From positions 1-14,119 of the forward strand of contig DLME01000065.1 in assembly GCA_002479215.1 (NCBI GenBank): a stretch of DNA of 14,119 nucleotides, read 5' to 3'. A program made the position numbers and the translations under genes. The notes under the pieces are model-generated. The model did no database searches. It saw only the letters and a program-made list of their open reading frames with translations, and was not told the origin of the DNA. This DNA comes from Syntrophaceae bacterium UBA7544. GTDB taxonomy: Bacteria; Desulfobacterota; Syntrophia; Syntrophales; Smithellaceae. Position 1 is the first letter of the stretch. Each line of letters starts with the position of its first letter. Of this stretch, positions 1-7,333 are shown one piece after another.

Positions 1-312
1 GTCGATGACACTTCCACCGCCGATGGCGACAACGACGTTGACCGGTATCTGGCGATATTCGCTGGTTATTGCATCGATAGATTCTGCTGTTGGTTCACCT
101 CGGACAGATACAGTATTGTATTTTATCTTTGATTGATCAAGTTGAGAAGCAAGCGCATCATACCGGCCGGACTGTTTAAACGATTCTCCGCCAACAATAA
201 TAAGTGCATTACGTCCATACGATCGTATTATTTTATGAAGATCAGAAAATGTACCGGCGCCAAAATAAATCTTGGGCAGGCCGGAGATACTGAAAGAGCT
301 TATCGCTTCCAT
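1..312 (-). CDS. Iron-containing alcohol dehydrogenase, N-terminal part (cut by window edge)
   Basis: The minus strand encodes 104 residues of the nucleotide-binding half of a group III (iron-type) alcohol dehydrogenase. I translated this by eye. It starts MEAISSFSISGLPKIYFGAG, the usual 'glycine after a beta strand' opening, and reaches the hallmark GGGSVID at residues 98-104, which contacts the NAD(P) phosphates. The iron-binding half (an Asp and three His in this family) lies outside the window, so substrate and cofactor cannot be told. Relatives include lactaldehyde, butanol and 1,3-propanediol dehydrogenases and maleylacetate reductase. The ATG (complement of 310-312) lies inside the end of the upstream LsrG-like gene, overlapping it by 13 bases, which suggests translational coupling in one transcript. 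The family call is secure; the specific function is unknown. Confidence 0.88.
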   Translation of the reverse strand, partial: MEAISSFSISGLPKIYFGAGTFSDLHKIIRSYGRNALIIVGGESFKQSGRYDALASQLDQSKIKYNTVSVRGEPTAESIDAITSEYRQIPVNVVVAIGGGSVID

Positions 313-614
313 GCAGATTTCTCTACCGGTGCAATAATTGTATGGGCGATTCCCTTGCGCGGCTCTGCCATCCAGGATTCAACGGTCTCCCGCCATTTTA
401 GATAATGAGCTGTTTTTTTATGTGCGGCAGATGCCTCGTCGGATTCATATGCTTCATACAGAGAAAATGCCGAAGGGTTATCCCGATGCTGCAAAACATC
501 AAATCTTAGATTTCCTTCTTCTTTTACTGAATTATTATGATTTTCAATTGTTGCTTCAATAAACTGATTAATGTTTTCCGATTTAACAAGAACATCTACA
601 ATTGTGACTATCAC
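300..614 (-). CDS. LsrG-like antibiotic-biosynthesis-monooxygenase (ABM) domain protein
   Basis: A 104-residue single-domain protein of the dimeric alpha+beta-barrel ABM fold. The stretch NHNNSVKEEGNLRFDVLQ (residues 25-42), then EAY (54-56) and AHKKTAHY (64-71), closely matches what I remember of E. coli LsrG, which isomerises phospho-AI-2 breakdown products. No other lsr gene is visible, so a role in quorum-signal turnover is not shown. Other members are quinol monooxygenases or heme-binding proteins. I chose the GTG at 612-614 because a strong ribosome site (AGGAGGT, complement of 620-626) sits 5 bases before it; a GTG six codons further upstream would start ahead of that site. It overlaps the next gene, an iron-type alcohol dehydrogenase, by 13 bases, so the pair probably handles one small carbonyl compound. 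That link is inferred. Confidence 0.88.
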   Translation of the reverse strand: MIVTIVDVLVKSENINQFIEATIENHNNSVKEEGNLRFDVLQHRDNPSAFSLYEAYESDEASAAHKKTAHYLKWRETVESWMAEPRKGIAHTIIAPVEKSAWKR

Positions 615-638
615 GGAAGACCTCCTGTACACGGATTT

Positions 639-666
639 TTCATAGCATATTACTACAAACTGTCAA
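639..666 (-). promoter_or_regulatory. Sigma70-like promoter for the LsrG-like / alcohol dehydrogenase pair
   Basis: On the minus strand a perfect -35 TTGACA (complement of 661-666) is followed after 16 bases by TATGAA (complement of 639-644, 4 of 6 to consensus). Transcription would start around 632, giving a leader of about 18 bases before the GTG start, just enough to hold the AGGAGGT ribosome site. Prediction from sequence only. Confidence 0.6.
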
Positions 667-775
667 GGTAAGAAAAAATTATTGCGTTTATTCTATAAAT
701 AGACAGAAGGTACAAGGGATACAGGGTGTATGAAATGGCAATTTAAACAGTTACGAAATTCGTGCCTGAAAAACA

Positions 776-2119
776 TCAAATCTTGTTGCTCCGTGTCCAG
801 ATGTTCTGCTCGGCAGCGGCCTTGATTAAATCATCCCTGAAGTCCGGATGCGCGATCGAAATCAGCATTTCCGCCCGTTGGTATGTGGGCTTACCCATAA
901 TGTTAACCATGCCGTATTCTGTAACTACATTGCTGACGGAGCCCCGGGGACACGTAACAATAGTACCCGGCCGAAAATACGGGACAATGCGCGATACCGC
1001 TTGCCCGTTTTTGACAGTAGTGGAGGTCAGGCATATAAAGGCCTTGCCTCCACTGGATTGCTCGGCCCCCAGAGTAAATTCCAGCTGGCCGCCGGTTCCG
1101 GAAAGCTGTTTGAAACCCGATGATTCTGAACTCACTTGACCATATAGGTCGATTTCCACCGCATTGTTGACGGCTATCTGCTTGTCGTTCAGAGCGATCC
1201 TTCCCGGCATATTGATTAAGTCCACCGGGTAGATGGCACAGGCCGGATTCCTGTTAATAAAATCATATAGCCGCTGACTCCCCACAGCGAATGTGTATGT
1301 CATTTTATTTTTATCTATATTCTTTTTAGCTCCATTGACTTTTCCTTGCTCGAACAAATCGACGAAACAATCGGCCATCATTTCCGAATGAATGCCCAGA
1401 TCCTTCAAATTGCTGTTGGCAATCATTTCCCCGATAATACCGGGCATAGCTCCGATCCCAAATTGCAGACAGGCTCCGTCTTCAATTTGTTCAATAATTT
1501 GAGCGGCTATCTTCTTATCGGCTTCTGAAGCTGGGAACTTTGCGGGGATGGTAAACATCGGGGTGTTATTTTCCACAATATAATCAACTTCGGATATATG
1601 GATAGTTTCCTGTTCTCCCCCCAAAGTCCAGGGGGCATTCTCGTTAACCTCAAGGATAACGCATTTCGCCATCTCGCATAAAGCGCGGTGTTCCGAGCAA
1701 GACGTGCTAAAATTGAAATATCCGTTTACATCCATAGGCGTGGTCATGAGCATGAATACATCGGATGGCTGAGATAATTTTCTGCGCGCAACAAACGGCG
1801 TGAAGCCGTAATTATTGGGAACATAGTAACACAGGCCTTTTTCCGCCAGTTTCCTCTCGAAGGGGCTGTAAAAACCGCTATAGTACGTGAAAGATTTTTT
1901 CTGCGGATCAGCCAGAACCGTCTTCGGTACAAAAAGCGCCATGACAGCTTTGATTTTAACATCGGACAGATCTCCCGCCCGTTTGGCCAGGGCTTCATCC
2001 AGACCGATCGGCGACATGGCAAAATGTCCGTAACTGACATGGTCGCCGGATTTGACAGCTTGCACCGCTTCGTCTGCGGTCCGCACTTTATTCTTATATT
2101 CGTTTTTATAATTTCTCAT
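776..2119 (-). CDS. Acetyl-CoA hydrolase/transferase-family CoA-transferase (butyryl-CoA:acetate or 4-hydroxybutyrate type)
   Basis: A 447-residue cytoplasmic enzyme of the family I CoA-transferases that moves CoA between an acyl-CoA and a free acid such as acetate. The N-terminal half runs to about residue 200 and the C-terminal half holds the active site. GIHSEM contains Glu246, which aligns by motif with the Glu that forms the glutamyl-CoA thioester in 4-hydroxybutyrate and butyryl-CoA CoA-transferases. SGTGGQLEF (residues 340-348) and GGKAFICL (358-365) are the typical glycine-rich CoA-binding loop region. Length is normal for the family. The ATG at 2117-2119 follows AAGGAG (complement of 2129-2134) with a 9-base gap. 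It stands alone, with 161 bases to the next minus-strand gene, which has its own promoter. The exact acyl substrate (butyryl, propionyl, 4-hydroxybutyryl or succinyl) cannot be read from the sequence. It fits an anaerobe that makes or burns short-chain fatty acids. Confidence 0.92.
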   Translation of the reverse strand: MRNYKNEYKNKVRTADEAVQAVKSGDHVSYGHFAMSPIGLDEALAKRAGDLSDVKIKAVMALFVPKTVLADPQKKSFTYYSGFYSPFERKLAEKGLCYYVPNNYGFTPFVARRKLSQPSDVFMLMTTPMDVNGYFNFSTSCSEHRALCEMAKCVILEVNENAPWTLGGEQETIHISEVDYIVENNTPMFTIPAKFPASEADKKIAAQIIEQIEDGACLQFGIGAMPGIIGEMIANSNLKDLGIHSEMMADCFVDLFEQGKVNGAKKNIDKNKMTYTFAVGSQRLYDFINRNPACAIYPVDLINMPGRIALNDKQIAVNNAVEIDLYGQVSSESSGFKQLSGTGGQLEFTLGAEQSSGGKAFICLTSTTVKNGQAVSRIVPYFRPGTIVTCPRGSVSNVVTEYGMVNIMGKPTYQRAEMLISIAHPDFRDDLIKAAAEQNIWTRSNKI

Positions 2120-2199
2120 CTCGAATTTCTCCTTATTTATCGGCTTTCCAACCTCATCTTTTTATTAAAAAATTAAAAATTCAGCAATAAAATTTTTTT

Positions 2200-2205
2200 A
2201 TTATA
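2200..2205 (-). promoter_or_regulatory. Candidate -10 box of the CoA-transferase gene
   Basis: A perfect TATAAT (complement of 2200-2205) lies 80 bases before the CoA-transferase start. At 17 bases spacing the -35 position reads AACGAG, a poor match. If this is the promoter it is weak or needs an activator. The surrounding 2160-2220 is very AT-rich, so a chance match is possible. Confidence 0.35.
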
Positions 2206-2246
2206 ATACAGAATAGAAATAACTCGTTAAAAGTGGAGAGACTTAA

Positions 2247-2280
2247 TTTGACGATGTTTATAAAGTCAAACATTGGTTGA
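2247..2280. promoter_or_regulatory. Paired palindromes upstream of the CoA-transferase promoter (possible operator or activator site)
   Basis: Two inverted repeats abut or overlap here. TTTGAC (2247-2252) faces GTCAAA (2265-2270) across 12 bases, and 2266-2280 is an imperfect 15-base palindrome of the form TCAAnCAnTGnTTGA. They lie about 50-85 bases upstream of the expected transcription start, a position more typical of activator binding than of simple repression. No regulator gene is next to it. Recognised only by symmetry. Confidence 0.3.
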
Positions 2281-2459
2281 AACATCTAATTCCAATTCTA
2301 AATCAAAGCGCTATCTTTGTCAGCAATGCAGCCCAGCAGCGCAGACCGTCGCATGCTGGGTGAATCCAGAATCCTATTGTCACATCGAACTGCAGTGAGA
2401 CATCTTACCTCCTTCATCCTTCCACCTTCAGTCTTCAGTCTAATAGCCTCTGTTTTTAC
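2281..2459. other. Gene-free stretch with one strong hairpin and a short tandem repeat
   Basis: No convincing reading frame was found here. CCCAGCA (2332-2338) pairs with TGCTGGG (2354-2360), and inside it GCG pairs with CGC past one bulged base, giving a roughly 10-pair hairpin with an 8-base loop. There is no T-run on either side, so it is not an ordinary terminator. Further right is a purine/pyrimidine-biased tract containing TTCAGTC twice in tandem (about 2427-2441). The hairpin followed by GGTGAATCCAGAAT could be a decayed copy of a dispersed repeat, which needs the whole genome to test. Confidence 0.3.
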
Positions 2460-2488
2460 TTGAACTCAAGAAATATTGCGAGTATATT
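2460..2488 (+). promoter_or_regulatory. Sigma70-like promoter upstream of the HNH-type gene
   Basis: TTGAAC (2460-2465), a 17-base spacer, then TATATT (2483-2488): five of six matches at each box with ideal spacing. A second TATAAT (2518-2523) nearer the gene has no good -35 partner. Transcription from the first would leave a leader of roughly 90 bases before the ATG at 2585. Confidence 0.5.
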
Positions 2489-2584
2489 TAAGCACATGGT
2501 TTTTAAAATGTATTTTTTATAATGTATTTAAAAAATGGAGCGGTGTCACTAATAACTCTTAGGCATTAGAATTAGGAAAAACTT

Positions 2585-3308
2585 ATGCAACTGACTTGTA
2601 CATACTGCAATAGCGTCGCTAATACGAAGGATCATATACCCCCGAAGGGCATGTTCCCGAAACCGAGACCGGCGGCTCTGATTACCGTGCCAAGCTGCTC
2701 TAGCTGCAATTCCTCTTTTTCAAAGGACGATGAATACCTACGCGATGTTCTCTCTTTTAGGGAGGAACTTTCTGATAACCCTTTTGTAAAGCAATTGAAC
2801 AAGACAGTTCCGCGACGATTTGCCCGATCCCAGTCACAGGGCTATTTTAACTACCTGCATGCTTGTATAGGTGAAGAGACTGTTAAAACCAAATCCGGGA
2901 TTTATTGGGGAAGCAAGACCACGTTTGATGTAGACATTTTAAGAATTGAAAGAGTATTGGGGGCGAATAGCAAAAGGACTTTATCGTCATTGCATTGGGA
3001 ACAAATTGACGGAAGGGTTCGACGCTTTAGTATACACGCAGGAGTACTTTTTGAGTCTTGAACCGCATAATGAAGAAAACTTCAGATCCATATTTCAGAG
3101 CAGCCTGGCAAACGAGAAGTGGTTCGTGGTGGTTCCAACCGGTTTCGACTACAAGTACAGAACCCTACCGAATCCTGCATATACAGTCTGGATGTTTTGC
3201 TTTTACTCGAAATATTATGGATTCGCCATTACTTTGAAACAAGAGGAAAAAGAAGCGCAAAATAAAAATGAACCTATTACCTATCGTCCATGCATAATGA
3301 CCGAATGA
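2585..3308 (+). pseudogene. HNH-type zinc-finger nuclease-like protein, split by a frameshift
   Basis: Two overlapping frames form one protein. Frame one (2585-3061) opens with CTYC (Cys5, Cys8), then DHIPPKGMF (residues 16-24) and CSSCN (Cys38, Cys41, Asn42), followed by DDEY: a zinc-knuckle HNH layout. Frame two (to 3308) continues sensibly with GRIAKGLYRHCIG and ends ...YRPCIMTE. Reading jumps between them at a run of five G (2959-2963). Removing one G joins ...RIERVLG directly to RIAKGLYR and yields about 240 residues, a natural length. In the unshifted frame the tail after this point looks random. The ATG follows AGGA (2574-2577) by 7 bases. Cause: a true mutation, a homopolymer sequencing error, or far less likely a programmed shift. 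HNH proteins of this sort often occur in defence or mobile contexts; no partner gene is visible. Confidence 0.7.
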
Positions 3309-3348
3309 AAATTACTAATCACATTGTAGTCAAACGAAGGGGAAATGT

Positions 3349-3843
3349 ATGAATAGATCAAAATTAGTACTGTTAACGGTGATAATCTTTTTAGGAGGTT
3401 GCTCTATGCAACCAACTGTACAAAAGGTTAATGAAAGTAAATCAGGTTTTGATGGTGCTTTTTATGACGGTGAAAGCCACGTTGTTAGTAAAGATTTATC
3501 TAACAGCGAACAATATCGTATATTTGAAAAAGGTTCTTCAGGTTTTGTTTCGCTTGATGCAATCATAAGCGATGCTGAGCAAAGGGCTAAAGATTTTTGT
3601 AGCGGAAAAGACAAAGTAATGAAAACAATAAAGGTGCAGACATCTAAACCTCCACATGTGTTGGGAAATTTTCCAAGAGCAGAAATTACGTTTATTTGTG
3701 TTGATAGACCAAATGTTACAACACCTTCGACTTTCGATGATGTTCTATACATCAGACTTAATAATCTAAAAAAACTCTTAGACAATGGTGTAACTACCAA
3801 AGAAGAATTTGAAAAAGAGAAAGCCAAAATACTTAAACAATAA
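3349..3843 (+). CDS. Lipoprotein with C-terminal SHOCT domain, unknown function
   Basis: A 164-residue protein with a lipoprotein signal: basic MNRSK, a hydrophobic stretch, and lipobox FLGGC with the lipidated Cys at residue 18. The middle (20-130) has two further cysteines and no family I recognise. The last 30 residues (LYIRLNNLKKLLDNGVTTKE and on to the end) match the SHOCT pattern, a short two-helix module with the 'L..L.d.G.IT.EEFe..K.kiL' rhythm, thought to mediate oligomerisation. The start follows AAGGGG (3337-3342) by 6 bases. The first 100 coding bases count to about 35% GC, clearly lower than the aromatic operon, so it may be acquired. It stands 40 bases after the broken HNH gene and faces the hydrolase gene tail to tail. 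The 175 bases between (3844-4018) show no clear terminator. Confidence 0.85.
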   Translation: MNRSKLVLLTVIIFLGGCSMQPTVQKVNESKSGFDGAFYDGESHVVSKDLSNSEQYRIFEKGSSGFVSLDAIISDAEQRAKDFCSGKDKVMKTIKVQTSKPPHVLGNFPRAEITFICVDRPNVTTPSTFDDVLYIRLNNLKKLLDNGVTTKEEFEKEKAKILKQ

Positions 3844-4018
3844 TTGAGCAAAAAATCAGGATAATTAGTGAACTGGTACAACAGCACTCTATTTTCTATA
3901 CCCATCTTGACAGCGGGCCTATTCTTTGAAATAAATTTGATCATTATCAGTTAATACTATTTCATATCCGAATGGAAATTATCGAGCTAGTACACCCTAC
4001 CTTATTTTTTCAGATGTT

Positions 4019-4915
4019 TTAGGGACACCTGTTAACTTCAAGAAACTTAAGAATTTTCTCTTTTACTTCCGGAAGGCTCTGAACGTGATGGAAATTAACG
4101 TTGACAACAACGGACTCTGCATTACGCTTGGAAGACATCCAGCTGCCACAATCGCCGGAGGTCCAAGAATTCGAAAACCAGGGATCGTTGGATGCAACGA
4201 CGGCAAGTATTGGTTCATCCTGGGGGCCGGAAATACCATTGTATTCCGGCCACACGTTGTTACAACATGTCCATCCAAGAATAATCCTACCGGCCAAGCC
4301 GCCATGCCGATATTGCGCGACCGTTATTCCGCCTTCGCTGAACCCCATCATAAAAATGTTACGCTTATCTACCCATGGTAGGCTATTTGCTGCTCGATGG
4401 GCGTAGCCGGCTTCCGCCAGCCGAAAATCCAGTACACCCCTGTGAAGGCCACCTTCGTTGTTTTGGGGATCGCAGCTTTGTGGTTTGTATTTGCGGGCGA
4501 AGCTCAAAGGTGCAAGAACCGCATAACCGTTGCTAAGCAGAAAATTGAAATCTTGCCTGGCGTAGTCATCGAACCCGGCGCAACCATGCAGATAGATAAC
4601 CAATGGTATCTTCTTTTCACCGGCTATCTTGGTCAGGTCTTTTACCACATCTTTCATTCGTCCCGAGGTTGACATGCCGGAAGGAACATTCCATTTGAAA
4701 TACTTTGCAGGAATGGCAATGATGGCGTCGTCTAAGGTGCGCACCAACTCATCTGGAGCATTTGCGGTGTCCATCGTCGCGCAAGCGCTTAGCCAGAAGA
4801 CTGGCAGGAAGCAAATCGATAGCTGAAGAAACCTCACCACTGCTTCAATCCGTGTTTGAATCCTAAAATTTTTATAATCAGTCATTTTAGTCTTAAAATA
4901 TCTAACAATTAACAT
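4019..4915 (-). CDS. Alpha/beta-hydrolase (dienelactone-hydrolase-like) lipoprotein
   Basis: A predicted exported serine hydrolase of 298 residues from the start chosen. After a long basic N-terminus comes a hydrophobic segment ending in lipobox LSAC (Cys45), so it is probably tethered to the outer or inner membrane facing the periplasm. Hydrolase elements: oxyanion-loop HGCAG (110-114), nucleophile elbow GFSEGG with Ser193, acid Asp245 in ASNDPWF, and His276 or His277 in NFHHV. Substrate unknown; relatives cleave dienelactones or esters. Start: the ATG at 4913-4915 has GAGG 5 bases upstream; the ATG at 4883-4885 gives a more usual signal length but has no ribosome site. A GTG at 4979-4981 also lacks one. 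The gene is convergent with the SHOCT lipoprotein and has no partner in its operon. Confidence 0.8.
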   Translation of the reverse strand: MLIVRYFKTKMTDYKNFRIQTRIEAVVRFLQLSICFLPVFWLSACATMDTANAPDELVRTLDDAIIAIPAKYFKWNVPSGMSTSGRMKDVVKDLTKIAGEKKIPLVIYLHGCAGFDDYARQDFNFLLSNGYAVLAPLSFARKYKPQSCDPQNNEGGLHRGVLDFRLAEAGYAHRAANSLPWVDKRNIFMMGFSEGGITVAQYRHGGLAGRIILGWTCCNNVWPEYNGISGPQDEPILAVVASNDPWFSNSWTSGDCGSWMSSKRNAESVVVNVNFHHVQSLPEVKEKILKFLEVNRCP

Positions 4916-5282
4916 ATGAGCCTCGCTTTTCCCGATAACCTGATACCCTAAAGGCGTTAGCACGGCGGATGCCGGGGGCACAAGAGGTCACTCGTAATTT
5001 GGATATCATTAATAGCACGAGTCATTTTTTTCCACGAGAAAATATTACATAATTGCATTGGATGCTGACAGCATCAGACCATTTCACTTTCAAAGGATAA
5101 CGAGGCGGCGAGAAGGAGGCACCGGAAAAGTATTGTACATACATTGAAGAAGCCGACGACGATGCCAACAAAGTTAGCCAAAGACCGGGAGCGCGTCTCG
5201 CAGGGGAGAGCACAGTAAATAAGTTTATTACCTTACCGGTAATTGCCACCTAAAAAGGTGGTAACTTACAAGCGAATTGGTA
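4916..5282. other. Gene-free stretch with several small palindromes
   Basis: About 370 bases between two minus-strand genes. A 75-residue frame exists at 5022-5249 (minus) but has no recognisable domain and no good start signal, so I do not call it. Structure seen: ACTCGT (4990-4995) with ACGAGT (5017-5022) followed on the plus strand by seven T (5025-5031), a weak terminator-like shape although no plus-strand gene precedes it; a perfect GATGCT/AGCATC hairpin with a 3-base loop (5061-5075); and the palindrome cluster at 5233-5264 described separately. Confidence 0.4.
5233..5264. promoter_or_regulatory. Perfect TTACCGGTAA palindrome beside an 8-pair hairpin, 3' of the malic enzyme gene
   Basis: TTACCGGTAA (5233-5242) is a perfect 10-base palindrome. 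It is immediately followed by TTGCCACC (5243-5250) and GGTGGTAA (5257-5264), which form an 8-pair stem (one G-U) with loop TAAAAA. The stem lies about 20 bases past the malic enzyme stop on the minus strand and may end that transcript, but no T-run follows in that direction, so an mRNA-stabilising 3' hairpin or a protein site is equally possible. Confidence 0.35.
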
Positions 5283-6932
5283 TCAGACATATTCCTGATA
5301 GGTCGGGTCATACATCTTCGATTTGATAAGGCCTGGCAGATCGGGAGGTTTTGACAGTGCGGTGAGTCCCCTCGCGAAGGCGATCTTGGCGACGGCCAGC
5401 GCGATATTGACCGACACCTCGCGAATGCGCGACAAGGAGGGATAAATCCGTCCCAGCGCAAAGTCTTCCTCCGAAACCTGTTCATCCAAGGCTTTGGCGG
5501 CCGCAGCGAACATTTCATCCGTAACGCGGGATGCCTCCGAAGCAAGAATGCCCAAACCCACGCCCGGAAAGATGTAGCTGTTATTCGCCTGACCAGGCAC
5601 AAAGGTCTGACCGTCCATCGCAACCTTCGGGAACTGGCTACCGCTGGCGAAGACGGCGCGCTTATCCGTGTAGCGATATGCTTCTTCGGCGGTGCATTCC
5701 GATTGAGAGGTCGGGTTGGAAAGCGCAAAGACAATCGGACGTTTGTTGATCCGGGCCATAGCCGTGAGCACCGCAGGGGTGAAAGTGCTCGACTGGCCCG
5801 ATGCCCCGATGATCGCCGTTGGTTTGACGGCTTCGACGACCGAAAGGAGATCTTGATGAAGAGGATAGTCCTGGGCGAAGCGGCGCTTGTGCTCAGATAG
5901 GTCGGTACGGCTGGTGACGACGAGTCCCCTGGAGTCCACAAACCAGCAACGGCTGCGGGCCTCGTCAACAGAGAGGCCTTCCTCGACCATTGCGGAAACC
6001 ATGAGGCTGCCGATACCGAGGGCGGCCCCGCCCGCACCTAAAACCACGAGCCGCTGGTGGGTAAGTTTACCGCCGATCATACGCAGTGCGGAATGCAATC
6101 CGGCCAGCGTCATGCTGGCGGTTCCCTGTATATCATCGTTGAACATGCAATAGCGGTTCCGGTACCTTTCCAGCAGGCGGAAGGCATTCACGTTTCCAAA
6201 ATCTTCGAACTGGATCATCGCGCGGGGAAACATTTTACCGGTTTCCGCCATGAACTCATCAAGCAGGGCATCGTATTGATCGCCCCGCAAGCGCGGTTCC
6301 ACCAAACCGATATAGCTCGGATCACACAATACTTCGTTGTTATTGGTTCCGACATCGATCATGATCGGCAGACATGTCCCCGGATCGATGCCCGCGCACG
6401 CCGTATAAAGCGATAATTTGCCCACGGGAATTCCCATTCCATTCGCCCCGAGATCACCCAAGCCGAGGATACGTTCACCGTCGGTGACAACGATTACACG
6501 AACATCTCGATAGAGCCAGTTTTGTAAAATCTCTTTAACGCGGTTCCGATCGTGCCTCGAGATGAACAGGCCGCGCGGCCTGCGAAAAATCCTGCTGTAC
6601 TCCTGGCAGGCCAGCCCGACGGTCGGTGTATAGACGATGGGGCTGAGTTCCGCCATGTTGTCGACAAGAACTCGATAGAAAAGTTTCTCGTTGCGATCCT
6701 GCAGACCGATCAAATAAAGGTATTTTTCGAGGTTGTTGGGCTTGCGGCGAATATTGTTCATTACATGTTGTGCCCGCTCGGCTTGCGAGAAGATGCGGGG
6801 TGGAAGCAATCCCCGCAATCCAAGTGCGTCGCGCTCCGCCGCCGTGAAGGAGGTCCCTTTATTCAAACTCGGTTCGTGAAGTAATTCGATTCCTTTCGGA
6901 AGTTCTGTCATACTTAGCTCATGATTAGACAT
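5283..6932 (-). CDS. maeA: NAD-dependent malic enzyme (oxaloacetate-decarboxylating)
   Basis: A 549-residue enzyme that oxidatively decarboxylates malate to pyruvate with reduction of NAD(P); its length is close to the large-subunit bacterial MaeA/SfcA type. Motifs: SPIVYTPTVG with catalytic Tyr101; GLGDLGANGMGIPVGK with general-base Lys172; metal ligands Glu243-Asp244 in QFEDFG and Asp267 in FNDDIQGTA; Rossmann loop GAGGAALG (299-306); GASGQSSTF and ALSNPTSQSE near the cofactor and active site. NAD preference is assumed from subfamily, not read from a residue. The ATG at 6930-6932 follows GGAG by 9 bases; a TTG five codons upstream lies over that site and is rejected. Two sampled lines count to about 55% GC against about 43% in an aroB sample, so its base composition differs from its neighbours and transfer is possible. 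It is a single-gene unit with no clear promoter found. Confidence 0.95.
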   Translation of the reverse strand: MSNHELSMTELPKGIELLHEPSLNKGTSFTAAERDALGLRGLLPPRIFSQAERAQHVMNNIRRKPNNLEKYLYLIGLQDRNEKLFYRVLVDNMAELSPIVYTPTVGLACQEYSRIFRRPRGLFISRHDRNRVKEILQNWLYRDVRVIVVTDGERILGLGDLGANGMGIPVGKLSLYTACAGIDPGTCLPIMIDVGTNNNEVLCDPSYIGLVEPRLRGDQYDALLDEFMAETGKMFPRAMIQFEDFGNVNAFRLLERYRNRYCMFNDDIQGTASMTLAGLHSALRMIGGKLTHQRLVVLGAGGAALGIGSLMVSAMVEEGLSVDEARSRCWFVDSRGLVVTSRTDLSEHKRRFAQDYPLHQDLLSVVEAVKPTAIIGASGQSSTFTPAVLTAMARINKRPIVFALSNPTSQSECTAEEAYRYTDKRAVFASGSQFPKVAMDGQTFVPGQANNSYIFPGVGLGILASEASRVTDEMFAAAAKALDEQVSEEDFALGRIYPSLSRIREVSVNIALAVAKIAFARGLTALSKPPDLPGLIKSKMYDPTYQEYV

Positions 6933-7221
6933 CGTTTCTCTCTCCAATTTTTTAAGCTTTTCCTTAATGAGAACCTGCTCTCAGACAGGATGCATCCGTT
7001 GGCCCCATGTCCCCACATAGAATTGCTCACCCAATATTTAAGCCGCTCATATCATAATTATCGAGGAAATAACATGAATGATTACGGATTGAAGTCCTGC
7101 ATATTCGCCAAAATTGAAGACTTGCGGATTATAATCAATAATCGGCAACATTAGATAAAATAAGATGCTTTTAATCGGGCGAAATAGTGGTCAGCGCCCC
7201 ATTTGTCATCAAAAATTGAGC
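6933..7221. other. Divergent intergenic stretch with a possible 26-codon reading frame
   Basis: Space between the divergent malic enzyme and small-protein genes. On the plus strand an ATG at 7074 follows GAGG (7063-7066) by 7 bases and opens a 26-residue frame (MNDYGLKSCIFAKIEDLRII...), ending at 7154. It lacks a recognisable domain and may be chance or a short leader. A GAGAACCTGCTCTCAGACAGG patch (6969-6989 region) can fold weakly. No clear promoter for the malic enzyme was seen. Confidence 0.25.
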
Positions 7222-7250
7222 ATGACATTCTCCACCAATAGCGGTATAAA
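7222..7250 (+). promoter_or_regulatory. Sigma70-like promoter for the 7334-7961 gene pair
   Basis: ATGACA (7222-7227; one mismatch to TTGACA), a 17-base spacer, then TATAAA (7245-7250; one mismatch). Transcription would begin near 7257, giving a leader of about 77 bases. That leader holds CTTACC (7292-7297) facing GGTAAG (7312-7317), a 6-pair hairpin ending 5 bases before the strong GGAGGTGA ribosome site, so it could affect translation start. Confidence 0.55.
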
Positions 7251-7333
7251 TAGTATCATGGTATAAGTTAACAAAATTAAAACCTCACCAACTTACCGCG
7301 CGCCCTTTATTGGTAAGCGCATGGAGGTGATTA

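Noticed and set aside
3907..3935. TTGACA-17-AATAAA promoter-like pair on the plus strand
   Set aside because: It points into the tail of a minus-strand gene with no plus-strand gene downstream; probably chance.
3462..3944. A 160-residue minus-strand frame
   Set aside because: Antisense to the lipoprotein gene, which has a lipobox, a SHOCT tail and a ribosome site; the shadow has none of these.
4085..4826. Several plus-strand frames of 65-101 residues inside the hydrolase gene
   Set aside because: Antisense shadows of a gene with a full catalytic triad and lipobox on the other strand.
4940..4985. Integron attC-like words (GCGTTAG, GCCGGGGGC) near the hydrolase
   Set aside because: No matching inverse core sites or convincing folded attC structure, and no integrase.
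5022..5249. A 75-residue minus-strand frame between the hydrolase and malic enzyme genes
   Set aside because: No ribosome site, no recognisable domain, and it runs across the palindrome cluster.
5228..6037. A 269-residue reading frame on the minus strand overlapping the malic enzyme
   Set aside because: Rich in Arg, Ser and Pro with no domain; it is the alternate frame of a GC-rich gene whose true frame shows every catalytic motif.
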